64,000 bases of DNA from CANDYO01 sp049653745 (lineage in GTDB: Bacteria > Pseudomonadota > Alphaproteobacteria > Rickettsiales > CANDYO01). The notes under the pieces are model-generated. The model ran no database searches. It had not been told where the DNA came from and worked only from the letters and a program-made list of their open reading frames with translations. Position 1 is the first letter of the stretch, and each line of letters begins with the position of its first letter. The position numbers and the translations under genes are program-made. Positions 7,073 to 16,348 of this stretch are shown one piece after another. The stretch is taken from positions 35,741 through 99,740 of the forward strand of contig JBASGW010000073.1 in assembly GCA_049653745.1 (NCBI GenBank). The letters are read 5' to 3'.

Positions 7073-9739
7073 ATGTTTGGAAAAGATCAATTAGAAGTAA
7101 AGCAAGACTTAAAAGTTGAAGGAAGAAGTTATAAATATTTTAGCCTAATTGAAGCTGGAAAGAAATTAGGTGTAGATCTTAGCAGGATGCCTTTTTCTTT
7201 AAAAATTATTTTAGAGAATTTACTTCGTTTTGAAGATAATAAAGCAGTTACAATTGATGATATTAAAGCTTGTGTTAGCTGGTTAAAAAATAGAAAAATT
7301 GATCATGAAATTGCCTACACTCCTGCCCGGGTTTTAATGCAAGACTTCACCGGAGTTCCTGCAGTGGTAGATTTGGCAGCTATGCGCGATGCGATGGTGG
7401 CTCTAGGTGGTGATCCACTTAAAATTAATCCACTTTCTGCGGTAGATTTGGTTATTGACCATTCTGTTCAAGTGGATAAATTTGGTTCAAGTTCAGCTTT
7501 CCAAGATAATGTTGCAAAAGAATTTGAAAGAAATTCTGAGAGGTATGAATTTCTGCGTTGGGGACAAAAGGCTTTTAGTAATTTTAGAGTTGTGCCTCCA
7601 GGAACTGGTATTTGTCACCAAGTAAATTTAGAATATTTATCACAAGTTGTGTGGGTTAAAGATGATTATGCTTACCCTGACACTTTGGTGGGTACAGATA
7701 GTCATACAACTATGGTTAATGGTTTGGCGGTATTAGGTTGGGGAGTTGGTGGAATTGAAGCTGAAGCGGTGATGTTAGGGCAGCCCATGTCTATGCTAAT
7801 TCCAGAAGTGATTGGGGTAAAATTAACAGGTAAAATGCTTGAAGGAACAACCGCTACCGACTTGGTTTTAACTATAACTCAAATGCTTCGTGCAAAAGAT
7901 GTAGTAAATAAATTTGTAGAATTTTATGGCCCTGGTTTAGATAGTTTATCATTAGCTGATAGAGCTACAATTGCCAATATGGCGCCTGAATATGGAGCAA
8001 CTTGTGGATTCTTCCCTATTGATAAAGAAACAATTCGTTACTTAGAGCTGTCTTCACGTGAGCCTCATCAAATAAAATTAGTGGAGACTTATGCTAAAGC
8101 TCAAGGCTTATGGAGAGATAGCGATGCAGTTGAGCCCGTATTTACTGATAGTTTAGAATTGAATTTATCTAGTGTAGAGTCTTCAATTGCTGGGCCTAAA
8201 CGTCCTCAAGATAAAGTAAACTTGAACAAAGGACCGGAATCTTTCATTAAAGAATTACCTTCCATGGTTAAATCTAATCTAAGTCTGGAGAGAGAGGCTA
8301 TTGTTAGAGGAGAAAATTATAAATTAGCTAATGGAGATATAGCAATTGCAGCAATCACTAGCTGCACTAACACCTCTAATCCGAGTGTTATGTTAGCAGC
8401 CGGGCTAGTAGCTAAGAAGGCGGTAGAGTTAGGTTTAAGTGTTAAGCCTTGGGTAAAAACTTCGCTCGCCCCTGGTTCACAAGTGGTGTCTGAATATTTA
8501 GAAAATAGTGGCTTGCAAGTTTATCTAGATAAAATAGGTTTCAATGTGGTGGGTTATGGCTGCACTACATGTATTGGTAATTCAGGTCCATTAAAACCAG
8601 AAATTGAAGAATCAATCCAGCAAAATGATGTGGTTGTGGCTGCGGTATTATCAGGAAATCGCAATTTTGAAGGCAGAATTCATCCACTTGTTAAGGCAAG
8701 CTATTTGGCGTCTCCTCCGTTGGTGGTGGCATATGCCTTGGCGGGTTCGATGCAAATTAATTTAACTACAGATGCTATAGGCATTGATAAACAAGGAAAA
8801 GAAGTTTATCTCAAAGATATTTGGCCAAGTAATCAAGAAATTAGAGAGATTGTAGAAAAATCAGTGCAATCTAAGATGTTTAAAGAAAAATATGCTCAAG
8901 TATTTACAGGTGATGAATTATGGCAAAAAATTAAAGTAAATGAAGGGGTAAGTTATTCTTGGAATGCAAGCAGCACTTATGTGGCAAATCCTCCATATTT
9001 TGAGGGTATGGCTTTAAAACATGGAAGATTATCAGATATTAAAGCTGCTAAGATTCTAGCTGTATTTGGTAACAGCATCACCACAGATCATATATCACCA
9101 GCTGGCAATATTGCTAAAACTTCACCGGCTGCTAAATATTTGATGGAAAGAGGAGTTTCTTCACAAGATTTCAATTCTTATGGTGCAAGAAGAGGGCATC
9201 ATGAGGTGATGATGCGTGGAACTTTTGCTAATATTAGAATTAAAAACTTATTAGCGCCAGGAACTGAAGGTGGAGTAACTAAATATTCTCCAACAAACGA
9301 GATTATAAGCATTTATGATGCAGCAATGAAATATAAACAAGAAGATCGAAGTTTAATTATTATGGCTGGCAAAGAATATGGCACAGGGTCATCAAGAGAT
9401 TGGGCAGCTAAAGGAACTTTCTTATTGGGTGTTAAGGCGGTTATTGCTGAAAGTTTTGAAAGAATTCATCGCTCTAATCTTGTTCTAATGGGTGTGTTGC
9501 CGCTAGTTTTTAAAGATGGGATGACTAATCAAGATTTGAGGCTTGATGGTTCAGAAGAATTTGATATTGAAGTTTTAAGTGGTGAAATAAAGCCAAAAAT
9601 GGATGTTATTTGTAAAATTAAGCGCTCTAATGGAAAAGTTGAACAAATAATATTGCAATCAAGAATAGATACGGTTAATGAAATTGACTACATCAATCAT
9701 GGTGGAATTTTACCTTACGTGATTAGACAATTATTGTAA
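7073..9739 (+). CDS. acnA: Aconitate hydratase AcnA
   Basis: Interconverts citrate and isocitrate in the TCA cycle using a 4Fe-4S cluster. The 888-residue protein has normal length for AcnA/IRP-type aconitases. Cluster ligands are visible as C431 in the SCTNTSN motif and C497 and C500 in GYGCTTCIGNSGP. The N-terminal region includes GTDSHTTMVNGL, and the C-terminal swivel domain carries GRRGHHEVMMRGTFANIR and the substrate-binding GTGSSRDWAAKG. The ATG at 7073 is preceded by AAAGGA at about 9 bases. It is probably transcribed with the small gene 45 bases downstream. Confidence 0.97.
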   Translation: MFGKDQLEVKQDLKVEGRSYKYFSLIEAGKKLGVDLSRMPFSLKIILENLLRFEDNKAVTIDDIKACVSWLKNRKIDHEIAYTPARVLMQDFTGVPAVVDLAAMRDAMVALGGDPLKINPLSAVDLVIDHSVQVDKFGSSSAFQDNVAKEFERNSERYEFLRWGQKAFSNFRVVPPGTGICHQVNLEYLSQVVWVKDDYAYPDTLVGTDSHTTMVNGLAVLGWGVGGIEAEAVMLGQPMSMLIPEVIGVKLTGKMLEGTTATDLVLTITQMLRAKDVVNKFVEFYGPGLDSLSLADRATIANMAPEYGATCGFFPIDKETIRYLELSSREPHQIKLVETYAKAQGLWRDSDAVEPVFTDSLELNLSSVESSIAGPKRPQDKVNLNKGPESFIKELPSMVKSNLSLEREAIVRGENYKLANGDIAIAAITSCTNTSNPSVMLAAGLVAKKAVELGLSVKPWVKTSLAPGSQVVSEYLENSGLQVYLDKIGFNVVGYGCTTCIGNSGPLKPEIEESIQQNDVVVAAVLSGNRNFEGRIHPLVKASYLASPPLVVAYALAGSMQINLTTDAIGIDKQGKEVYLKDIWPSNQEIREIVEKSVQSKMFKEKYAQVFTGDELWQKIKVNEGVSYSWNASSTYVANPPYFEGMALKHGRLSDIKAAKILAVFGNSITTDHISPAGNIAKTSPAAKYLMERGVSSQDFNSYGARRGHHEVMMRGTFANIRIKNLLAPGTEGGVTKYSPTNEIISIYDAAMKYKQEDRSLIIMAGKEYGTGSSRDWAAKGTFLLGVKAVIAESFERIHRSNLVLMGVLPLVFKDGMTNQDLRLDGSEEFDIEVLSGEIKPKMDVICKIKRSNGKVEQIILQSRIDTVNEIDYINHGGILPYVIRQLL

Positions 9740-9784
9740 TAAAATAAGGTAGTGCAACATAAATGAAGTCTTTGGTAGTAAGTT

Positions 9785-10000
9785 ATGTTTAAAAGAATAT
9801 GGGAAAAAATAAAATCTTTTGTAGATAAATGGCAAGCAGATAAAAATTATAAAAAAGCGGCCAAAGCTGCAGGATGGGGGTCAGAGAATGATCCCGTTAA
9901 GCAACCAGAGAAAAAAAGAACCTCTTGGTTTAGGCCTAGCAAAACTCCTCATATTAAAGATAATGGAAGGAATAATTCAGGAAAACATTTTATTAATTAA
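9785..10000 (+). CDS. Small basic protein of unknown function
   Basis: Encodes 71 residues, strongly basic. An amphipathic N-terminal helix (MFKRIWEKIKSFVDKW) is followed by a Lys/Pro/Ser-rich tail that is probably disordered. No known domain is recognised. It lies 45 bases after acnA on the same strand. The N-terminal amphipathic helix could bind membranes, which is inference. The gene could be spurious, but codon use resembles its neighbours. Confidence 0.4.
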   Translation: MFKRIWEKIKSFVDKWQADKNYKKAAKAAGWGSENDPVKQPEKKRTSWFRPSKTPHIKDNGRNNSGKHFIN

Positions 10001-10048
10001 AGTGGTTTAAGAAGAGCGTTGATATAATATAACAGATTATAAATTCTC

Positions 10049-11329
10049 TTAAATCCATGATTCAATCCAACTTTTGGCATAATTAAATATCCAAATAGTT
10101 AAAGATTTTAAAAGTGCTGGCATTGAGATTGCATCTTCTTCTGCGGGAAGAGTTGGAATAATTTTAGCATCTTTTTGTAATTTGCTATATTCATTAAGAA
10201 TAATTGCCATATGAGCATCAATATCTTCTGCAGCAAGATTATTTTGAACAAAATGAGTGGCATTTTTACTTATTTTATGAAGTTCTTTATCATGAGTTTT
10301 TATCCATTCAAGTTGAGAAAAAATATCAGTTAAGCGCGCATTAACTGGAATGTAATGTACATAGGGTTCCATAGCAGGATAAAACCATTGCATATTAGAG
10401 GTTTCTTGCTTTAAAAGAGCGGAGTTAGACAGCATGATCCAAGGAATTCTTACCCAGGGACAAGTATTGCCATCGATTGAAATTAAGTATTTATATTTAA
10501 GATGATCCTCTTCTTTTACTTTGTGTAATTTTTCTTCAAGCAAGATATCAAGTAATTTTCTTAAACTTTGACCTTTTGAATCAAATGCAGATTTCATATA
10601 ATAGGTAAATTGAGCGTCAATTAGATCTGGATATAGTTTAGAAAGAATAACCAAGCTTAGGCGGGGTAATTTATCAAAGTTACCAATATTATAGGCTCCT
10701 TTTGAAAGCCCCGATGTGCCGCCGCGCCAAAAGATTTTATCGATTTTATTCTCCCAAGAATATTCTATCTTGGAGTTAGCGATGGTGATTCTGTTTATCA
10801 ATTTACTCCAGCTTGGATGAAGCATGAAAGCATCTGGTAGTAAAAGCATATCTTTTTCATATTCAGACAGAGTATTTTTAGAATTCATAAAAGCTGGAAC
10901 ATTTAAAGTGAGTTTTTCAAGTCCATTACTAAGAGGAATTTCGTCTCTAGTATAAATAATAAAATCAACATCATTAACTTTATATTTTTTTACAAATTTC
11001 TGAAAGTAATGAAAAAATGCAGTAAAGTATGGATGAGTGACATCGGAGCTATCGGCATAAATTTTTTGATTTATAATTTGAAATCTAGAGATAGAAAAGG
11101 CCTCTCTTGCTTGTTTATTATTCCATAATTTATCAATCTGTGCTTGAGTAACTCCGGCTTCTCTTCTGCTATCAAATTGATGAGTTATAAAGTTAACTAT
11201 TTTTTTGCGTTCAATAGAGGGGTTCTCTATTAAAAAATGTTCGGCATCTATAATTTTAAGATGATCACTAGCTTTAAGGCAATTACCAAGAAGTATAATA
11301 AGTAATATTAAGATGAGTTTAATCTTCAT
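10049..11329 (-). CDS. Exported glycosyltransferase, family 90 (CAP10/LpsA-like)
   Basis: A 426-residue protein with an N-terminal signal sequence (hydrophobic residues 4-16, then Cys17 in LGNC, a poor lipobox). The body resembles CAP10/GT90 glycosyltransferases, which include bacterial LPS-modifying enzymes and eukaryotic O-glucosyltransferases. Supporting segments are FWRGGTSG around residue 230, KYLISIDGNTCPWVRIPWIM around 305-324, and the following QWFYPAMEPYVHYIPV. The signal peptide suggests action in the periplasm or outside the cell. It may modify cell-envelope glycans; the acceptor is unknown. It is a single leftward gene with a tail-to-tail neighbour and a divergent ATP synthase operon. 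Confidence 0.78.
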   Translation of the reverse strand: MKIKLILILLIILLGNCLKASDHLKIIDAEHFLIENPSIERKKIVNFITHQFDSRREAGVTQAQIDKLWNNKQAREAFSISRFQIINQKIYADSSDVTHPYFTAFFHYFQKFVKKYKVNDVDFIIYTRDEIPLSNGLEKLTLNVPAFMNSKNTLSEYEKDMLLLPDAFMLHPSWSKLINRITIANSKIEYSWENKIDKIFWRGGTSGLSKGAYNIGNFDKLPRLSLVILSKLYPDLIDAQFTYYMKSAFDSKGQSLRKLLDILLEEKLHKVKEEDHLKYKYLISIDGNTCPWVRIPWIMLSNSALLKQETSNMQWFYPAMEPYVHYIPVNARLTDIFSQLEWIKTHDKELHKISKNATHFVQNNLAAEDIDAHMAIILNEYSKLQKDAKIIPTLPAEEDAISMPALLKSLTIWIFNYAKSWIESWI

Positions 11330-11429
11330 ATATTGAACTATTAGTTATGTTTTTCTTTTATATTTATAAAATGTAAGTTGGATGAATGCAAAATATATTA
11401 TTGCCACCATTGAGCAAGCGTGATATTTT

Positions 11430-12038
11430 ATGATAATTAATTTTGCGGTAAATTTAGTAAAAGGAATTTTAAAGCTAGTGACTCAATATTTTACCCACAC
11501 AGTAAAATTATATTCTAGTTCTTTATTTACATACGCAATAGAGAATAACTTAGTTTCTAAGATTCTTGAGGATATTGAGAAGATAGAAAATAATTTATTA
11601 TCTGATGAATCTCTAATTAAAAGCATAGCAGCTCCAATATTTTCAGAAGATGAGCAGCATCAAATAATTTCAAGTATTACAGCAAAGCTAAAGTTAGTCC
11701 CTGAAACTATAAATTTTATTGATTTGCTTGCTAAAAATAAAAGGCTTAAACTGTTAAAAAATATTTTAGACTTATTTAAAATTCTAGCCATTGAGAGTTC
11801 GGGAACCAAGATTGTTGATGTTACTTTAAGTGAAAATCTTTCATCTGCAAAACAAGATGCAGTGAAATTGCAGCTTGAAAACATTCTTGCTAGTAATCTT
11901 ATAATTAACTTTAAGCAAGATCCTGCTATTATTAGCGGCATTATTGTTAAATTTAATAATAAAATGCTAGATGCTTCTTTAAAAACTAAATTTACTAACT
12001 TAACTAACGCAATGGCAAAAGAAATAGCTTTACTGTAG
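11430..12038 (+). CDS. atpH: ATP synthase delta subunit AtpH
   Basis: Part of the peripheral stalk joining F1 to Fo. The encoded 202 residues from the ATG at 11430 are weakly conserved, as is usual for delta, but the gene lies directly before atpA. The C-terminal part (SGIIVKFNNKMLDASLKTKF) matches the family pattern. A GTG at 11478 is a good alternative start: it gives a 186-residue protein whose N-terminus (11 residues before YSSSLF) matches the usual delta length, and AAAGGA lies about 13 bases before it. First gene of atpHAGDC. Confidence 0.88.
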   Translation: MIINFAVNLVKGILKLVTQYFTHTVKLYSSSLFTYAIENNLVSKILEDIEKIENNLLSDESLIKSIAAPIFSEDEQHQIISSITAKLKLVPETINFIDLLAKNKRLKLLKNILDLFKILAIESSGTKIVDVTLSENLSSAKQDAVKLQLENILASNLIINFKQDPAIISGIIVKFNNKMLDASLKTKFTNLTNAMAKEIALL

Positions 12039-12055
12039 AGGAGATAGAATCAATT

Positions 12056-13603
12056 ATGGATATAAATACATCCGAAGTTTCAAAAATTATAAAAGAAAAT
12101 ATAGCTAACTTAGGAAAATCTGTTGAGTATAGTGAAGTTGGTGAAGTTATTAAAGTTGGTGATGGTATTGCAAGAGTATATGGCCTTGAAAATGTTCAGG
12201 CTGGAGAAATGGTTGAGTTTAGTAATAAAATTGTTGGTATGGCTCTAAATTTAGAGTCTGATAACGTTGGTGTAGTGATTTTTGGCAATGATAGCCATAT
12301 TAAAGAAGGTGATATTGTTAAGCGAACTAAGAATATTATGCAAGTTCCAACAGGAAAGGGGCTTTTAGGAAGGGTTCTTGATACTTTAGGCAATCCAATA
12401 GATGGTTTAGGCCCTATAAAAGGAGAAGTTACTTATAAAAAGTTAGATGTTAAAGCTCCTGGTATTATTGCAAGAAAATCTGTGCATGAGCCTGTGCAAA
12501 CAGGAATTAAGGCAATAGATGCTTTAATTCCGATAGGTAGAGGGCAAAGAGAGTTAATAATTGGCGATCGCCAAACCGGTAAAACAGCTATTGCTATTGA
12601 TACTATCATTAACCAGAAATTTATTAATCAAGGTAATGATGAAAGCAAAAAGTTATATTGTGTATATGTAGCCATAGGTCAGAAAAAATCAACGGTTGCT
12701 AAGGTAGTTAAAAAACTTCAGGATGCTGGAGCTTTAGAGTATACAATTATTGTATGCGCTAGTGCTTCTGACCCTGCTCCTATACAATATTTAGCTCCAT
12801 ATGCTGGCTGCACTATGGGTGAATATTTCCGTGATAATGGAATGCATGCTCTAATTATTTACGATGATTTAAGTAAGCATGCCGTGGCTTATCGTCAGGT
12901 TTCTTTGTTGCTCAGAAGGCCGCCAGGACGTGAGGCTTATCCAGGAGATGTATTTTATCTACACTCACGCTTGCTTGAGCGTGCAGCTAAACTTTCAGAT
13001 GATTTAGGTGCAGGCTCATTAACAGCTTTACCAATTATTGAAACTCAGGGTGGAGATGTATCTGCCTATATTCCAACAAACGTAATTTCTATTACCGATG
13101 GTCAAATTTTCCTAGAAACTGAATTATTTTATAAGGGAATTCGTCCAGCTATTAACGTTGGTTTATCTGTTAGTAGGGTTGGTTCAGCGGCTCAAGTTAA
13201 AGCCATGAAACAAGTTGCTGGTAGTGTGAAATTAGATTTAGCTCAATTTAGAGAATTACAAGCATTCGCGCAATTTGGATCTGACTTAGATCCAGCCACT
13301 AAGAAGCTAATTGATCGTGGACAAAAAATGACAGAATTACTAAAACAAGATCAGTTTGCCACCTTGCAGATGGAAGAAGAAGTTGTAACAATGTATGCAG
13401 GGGTTCATGGATATTTAGATATAATTTCAGTTAAGCAAGTGAAAGAATTTGAGCAGGCGTTGTTAAGAGCTCTAAAGGGTAATAAAAATAATATTCTTGA
13501 TTCAATTAGGTCTGAACAAAAAATTACCCCAGAAACTGAAGCTGCTTTAAAAGAAGTGTTAGATAATTTAGTTATTGAATATAAAGCTAAGGCACAAGCT
13601 TAA
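12056..13603 (+). CDS. atpA: ATP synthase alpha subunit AtpA
   Basis: Non-catalytic nucleotide-binding subunit of F1. The 515-residue protein has the P-loop GDRQTGKT at residues 170-177 and the alpha signature around PAINVGLSVSRVGSAAQ. Length and features are normal. A strong RBS (GAGGAG) lies about 12 bases before the ATG. The stop is immediately followed by the atpG start, so the genes are tightly coupled. Confidence 0.98.
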   Translation: MDINTSEVSKIIKENIANLGKSVEYSEVGEVIKVGDGIARVYGLENVQAGEMVEFSNKIVGMALNLESDNVGVVIFGNDSHIKEGDIVKRTKNIMQVPTGKGLLGRVLDTLGNPIDGLGPIKGEVTYKKLDVKAPGIIARKSVHEPVQTGIKAIDALIPIGRGQRELIIGDRQTGKTAIAIDTIINQKFINQGNDESKKLYCVYVAIGQKKSTVAKVVKKLQDAGALEYTIIVCASASDPAPIQYLAPYAGCTMGEYFRDNGMHALIIYDDLSKHAVAYRQVSLLLRRPPGREAYPGDVFYLHSRLLERAAKLSDDLGAGSLTALPIIETQGGDVSAYIPTNVISITDGQIFLETELFYKGIRPAINVGLSVSRVGSAAQVKAMKQVAGSVKLDLAQFRELQAFAQFGSDLDPATKKLIDRGQKMTELLKQDQFATLQMEEEVVTMYAGVHGYLDIISVKQVKEFEQALLRALKGNKNNILDSIRSEQKITPETEAALKEVLDNLVIEYKAKAQA

Positions 13604-14482
13604 ATGAGTAATTTAAAACAATTAAAATTAAGAATAGCAGGAGTTAAATCAACTCAAAAAATTACTAAAGCCATGAAAATGGTTGCTGCTTCTAAATTAC
13701 TTAAAGCTCAAGATCAAAGAGATTTATCTAAGACTTATGCAGCAAAGATGAATAATTTAATTGCAAATATCTCGGCCTCGGTTGTTATTGATAATAACAG
13801 TAGTCCATTATTTGCAGGAAATGGTAATGATAAAAAGCATCTTCTGATAGTTGTAAGTTCTGATAAGGGTTTATGTGGAGCATTTAATTCACAAATTATT
13901 AGAAAGGTGAAGTTGATTGCAAGTAGTTGTATTGCTCAGAATAAGGAATTGAATATATTATTTTTAGGTAAAAAGGCTTATGAAAGTTTAAAAGATCTTT
14001 ACTCTGAACATGTTATAGAGGTTATACCTGCATTTAGTAATAATAAATTTAAATATGTTCAGGCAAATGAAGTGGTAGGCAAAGTTTTAGCTTTATTTAA
14101 TGATAATAAATTTGATAAATGTAGTATTATTTATACTGAATTTGTTAATGCATTAAAACAAAATATTATGCATAAAAGCTTAATCCCAATGATGGATAGT
14201 TTGCCAGAAAATGAAGATAAGCAAGAATTTCTATATGAATATGAGCCTAGACAACAAGAAATTTTAGATAAGATGGTGCCAATAAATTTAGCTACTCAAC
14301 TTTATCATGCTATATTAGAATCTATAACTAGTGAGCATGCTTCTAGGATGACGGCTATGGATTCGGCAACTAATAATGCTAAAGATATGCTTGGTCATTT
14401 AACCTTATTATATAATAGGTCGCGCCAAGCAGCGATTACAACAGAATTAATTGAAATTATCTCTAGTGCTGAAGCGCTATAG
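13604..14482 (+). CDS. atpG: ATP synthase gamma subunit AtpG
   Basis: Central rotor shaft of F1. The 292-residue protein begins MSNLKQLKLRIAGVKSTQKITKAMKMVAASK, the classic gamma N-terminus (first 20 residues are diagnostic). It ends with the conserved helix containing ITTELIEIISSAEAL. The gene starts on the base after the atpA stop. Confidence 0.97.
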   Translation: MSNLKQLKLRIAGVKSTQKITKAMKMVAASKLLKAQDQRDLSKTYAAKMNNLIANISASVVIDNNSSPLFAGNGNDKKHLLIVVSSDKGLCGAFNSQIIRKVKLIASSCIAQNKELNILFLGKKAYESLKDLYSEHVIEVIPAFSNNKFKYVQANEVVGKVLALFNDNKFDKCSIIYTEFVNALKQNIMHKSLIPMMDSLPENEDKQEFLYEYEPRQQEILDKMVPINLATQLYHAILESITSEHASRMTAMDSATNNAKDMLGHLTLLYNRSRQAAITTELIEIISSAEAL

Positions 14483-14511
14483 AAGTAAAAACTTGAAAAG
14501 GAAGAAAGTTG

Positions 14512-15945
14512 ATGGCAACAAAAATTGGTAAAATTACCCAAGTAATGTCAGCAGTAGTGGACGTTAAATTTGAAAATGAAGTTCCACCAATATTAAACGC
14601 TTTAAGATGTAATGTTGGTGATAGAAGTATTGTTCTAGAGGTTGCTCAGCATATTGGTGACTTAACAGTTAGAGCTATCGCAATGGATTCTACGGATGGA
14701 TTATCTAGAGGCTTGGAAGTTGAAGATACAGGGGCGCAGATTTCAGTTCCAGTGGGAAGAGGAGTGTTGGGTAGAATTTTAAATGTTATTGGTGAACCTA
14801 TTGATAATTTAGGGCCAGTAAATTCAACTCAAATTTCACCAATACATGCTGAAGCTCCAGCTTTTGTTGATCAATCCACAGCTTCAGAAATTTTAGTTAC
14901 TGGTATTAAGGTTATAGATCTTTTGGCTCCTTATGCAAAAGGTGGTAAAATTGGTTTATTTGGAGGAGCTGGTGTTGGTAAAACAGTTCTAATTATGGAA
15001 TTAATTAATAACGTTGCTAAAGCTCATGGTGGTTTTTCTGTGTTTGCTGGAGTTGGAGAGCGTACTCGTGAGGGGAATGATCTTTATCATGAGATGTTAG
15101 ATTCTGGAGTTATTAACAGCAAAGAATTAGAAAAATCAAAAGTTGCTTTAGTTTATGGGCAAATGAATGAGCCACCGGGAGCTAGGGCAAGGGTTGGTTT
15201 ATCTGGCTTAACTATGGCTGAATATTTCAGGGATGTTGAAAACTTAGATGTATTATTTTTTGTTGATAATGTTTTTCGTTTTACTCAAGCTGGTTCAGAA
15301 ATTTCTACTCTTTTAGGGCGTATTCCTTCAGCGGTAGGTTATCAACCAACATTAGCTACAGATATGGGTTCAATGCAAGAGAGGATTACCTCCACTAACA
15401 AGGGTTCTATTACTTCAGTTCAAGCTATTTATGTTCCAGCGGATGATTTAACTGATCCAGCTCCAGCTGCATCTTTTGCTCATTTGGATGCTACCACTGT
15501 TTTAAATAGGCAAATTGCTGAGCTTGGTATTTATCCCGCTGTTGATCCGCTTGAGAGCACTTCACAAATGCTATCTAAAGAAATTGTAGGTGAGGAGCAT
15601 TATAACATAGCGCGTGAAGTACAGAGAATTTTACAGTCTTATAAATCATTGCAAGATATTATTGCAATTTTAGGTATGGACGAGCTTTCAGAAGAAGATA
15701 AATTAACTGTATCAAGGGCTAGAAAAATTCAAAGATTCTTATCGCAGCCATTTTTTGTAGCTGAAGTTTTCACAGGAATGCCAGGAAAATTAGTTCCACT
15801 TAAGGACACTATTGAAGGTTTTAAAGATATTTGTGCAGGTAAATATGATGATTTGCCAGAATCAGCCTTCTATATGGTGGGATCAATTGAAGAAGTTATA
15901 GAAAAAGCAGAAAAAATAGCTTCTGATGCGCTGAAAGAGATTTAA
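14512..15945 (+). CDS. atpD: ATP synthase beta subunit AtpD
   Basis: Catalytic subunit of F1. The 477-residue protein has the P-loop GGAGVGKT at residues 151-158, the catalytic GERTREGND at 182-190 and the signature PAVDPLESTS. The ATG at 14512 is chosen over the TTG at 14509 because an AAGGAAG ribosome site lies 7 bases upstream of it. The stop directly abuts atpC. Confidence 0.98.
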   Translation: MATKIGKITQVMSAVVDVKFENEVPPILNALRCNVGDRSIVLEVAQHIGDLTVRAIAMDSTDGLSRGLEVEDTGAQISVPVGRGVLGRILNVIGEPIDNLGPVNSTQISPIHAEAPAFVDQSTASEILVTGIKVIDLLAPYAKGGKIGLFGGAGVGKTVLIMELINNVAKAHGGFSVFAGVGERTREGNDLYHEMLDSGVINSKELEKSKVALVYGQMNEPPGARARVGLSGLTMAEYFRDVENLDVLFFVDNVFRFTQAGSEISTLLGRIPSAVGYQPTLATDMGSMQERITSTNKGSITSVQAIYVPADDLTDPAPAASFAHLDATTVLNRQIAELGIYPAVDPLESTSQMLSKEIVGEEHYNIAREVQRILQSYKSLQDIIAILGMDELSEEDKLTVSRARKIQRFLSQPFFVAEVFTGMPGKLVPLKDTIEGFKDICAGKYDDLPESAFYMVGSIEEVIEKAEKIASDALKEI

Positions 15946-16230
15946 ATGGAAGAAAAAAATATTTCAGATTTGTCAATAAAAGTAGAGATAATTACTCCTG
16001 AAGATATCTTTACTTTTTCTGACGTCTATATGGCGGTAATGCCTGGCAGTGAAGGAGAATTTGGAGTATTGCCAGGGCATATGTCTTTAATCGCGACTTT
16101 AGATTTTGGTGAAATATCTATTTATGATAAATCTATGAAAATAATTAAGCGTGTTACAATTAATGCCGGTATTGCTGATATTAATGCTACTTCAGTGTTA
16201 ATTTTAACTGATCAAGCCATTATACTATAA
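15946..16230 (+). CDS. atpC: ATP synthase epsilon subunit AtpC, short form
   Basis: The 94-residue protein contains the N-terminal beta-sandwich of epsilon (VEIITPEDIFTF, and PGSEGEFGVLPGHMSLIATL), which binds gamma and the c-ring. It ends where that domain ends. The usual C-terminal two-helix hairpin (about 40 residues) that inhibits ATP hydrolysis in many bacteria is absent. Short forms are known in alphaproteobacteria. The gene starts on the base after the atpD stop and closes the operon. Confidence 0.93.
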   Translation: MEEKNISDLSIKVEIITPEDIFTFSDVYMAVMPGSEGEFGVLPGHMSLIATLDFGEISIYDKSMKIIKRVTINAGIADINATSVLILTDQAIIL

Positions 16231-16348
16231 CTTGCATAGAATATTGCAATCTATTAACTATCAATAGAATAAGATGTAGACATTATCATCCTCTGAGGTA
16301 TAATTGAGATAATGTTAATTTATGCTTAATTTAATTCATTGATATCCC

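Noticed and set aside
11660..11941. 93-codon minus-strand open frame
   Set aside because: Lies wholly inside atpH in antisense with no RBS or recognisable protein pattern.
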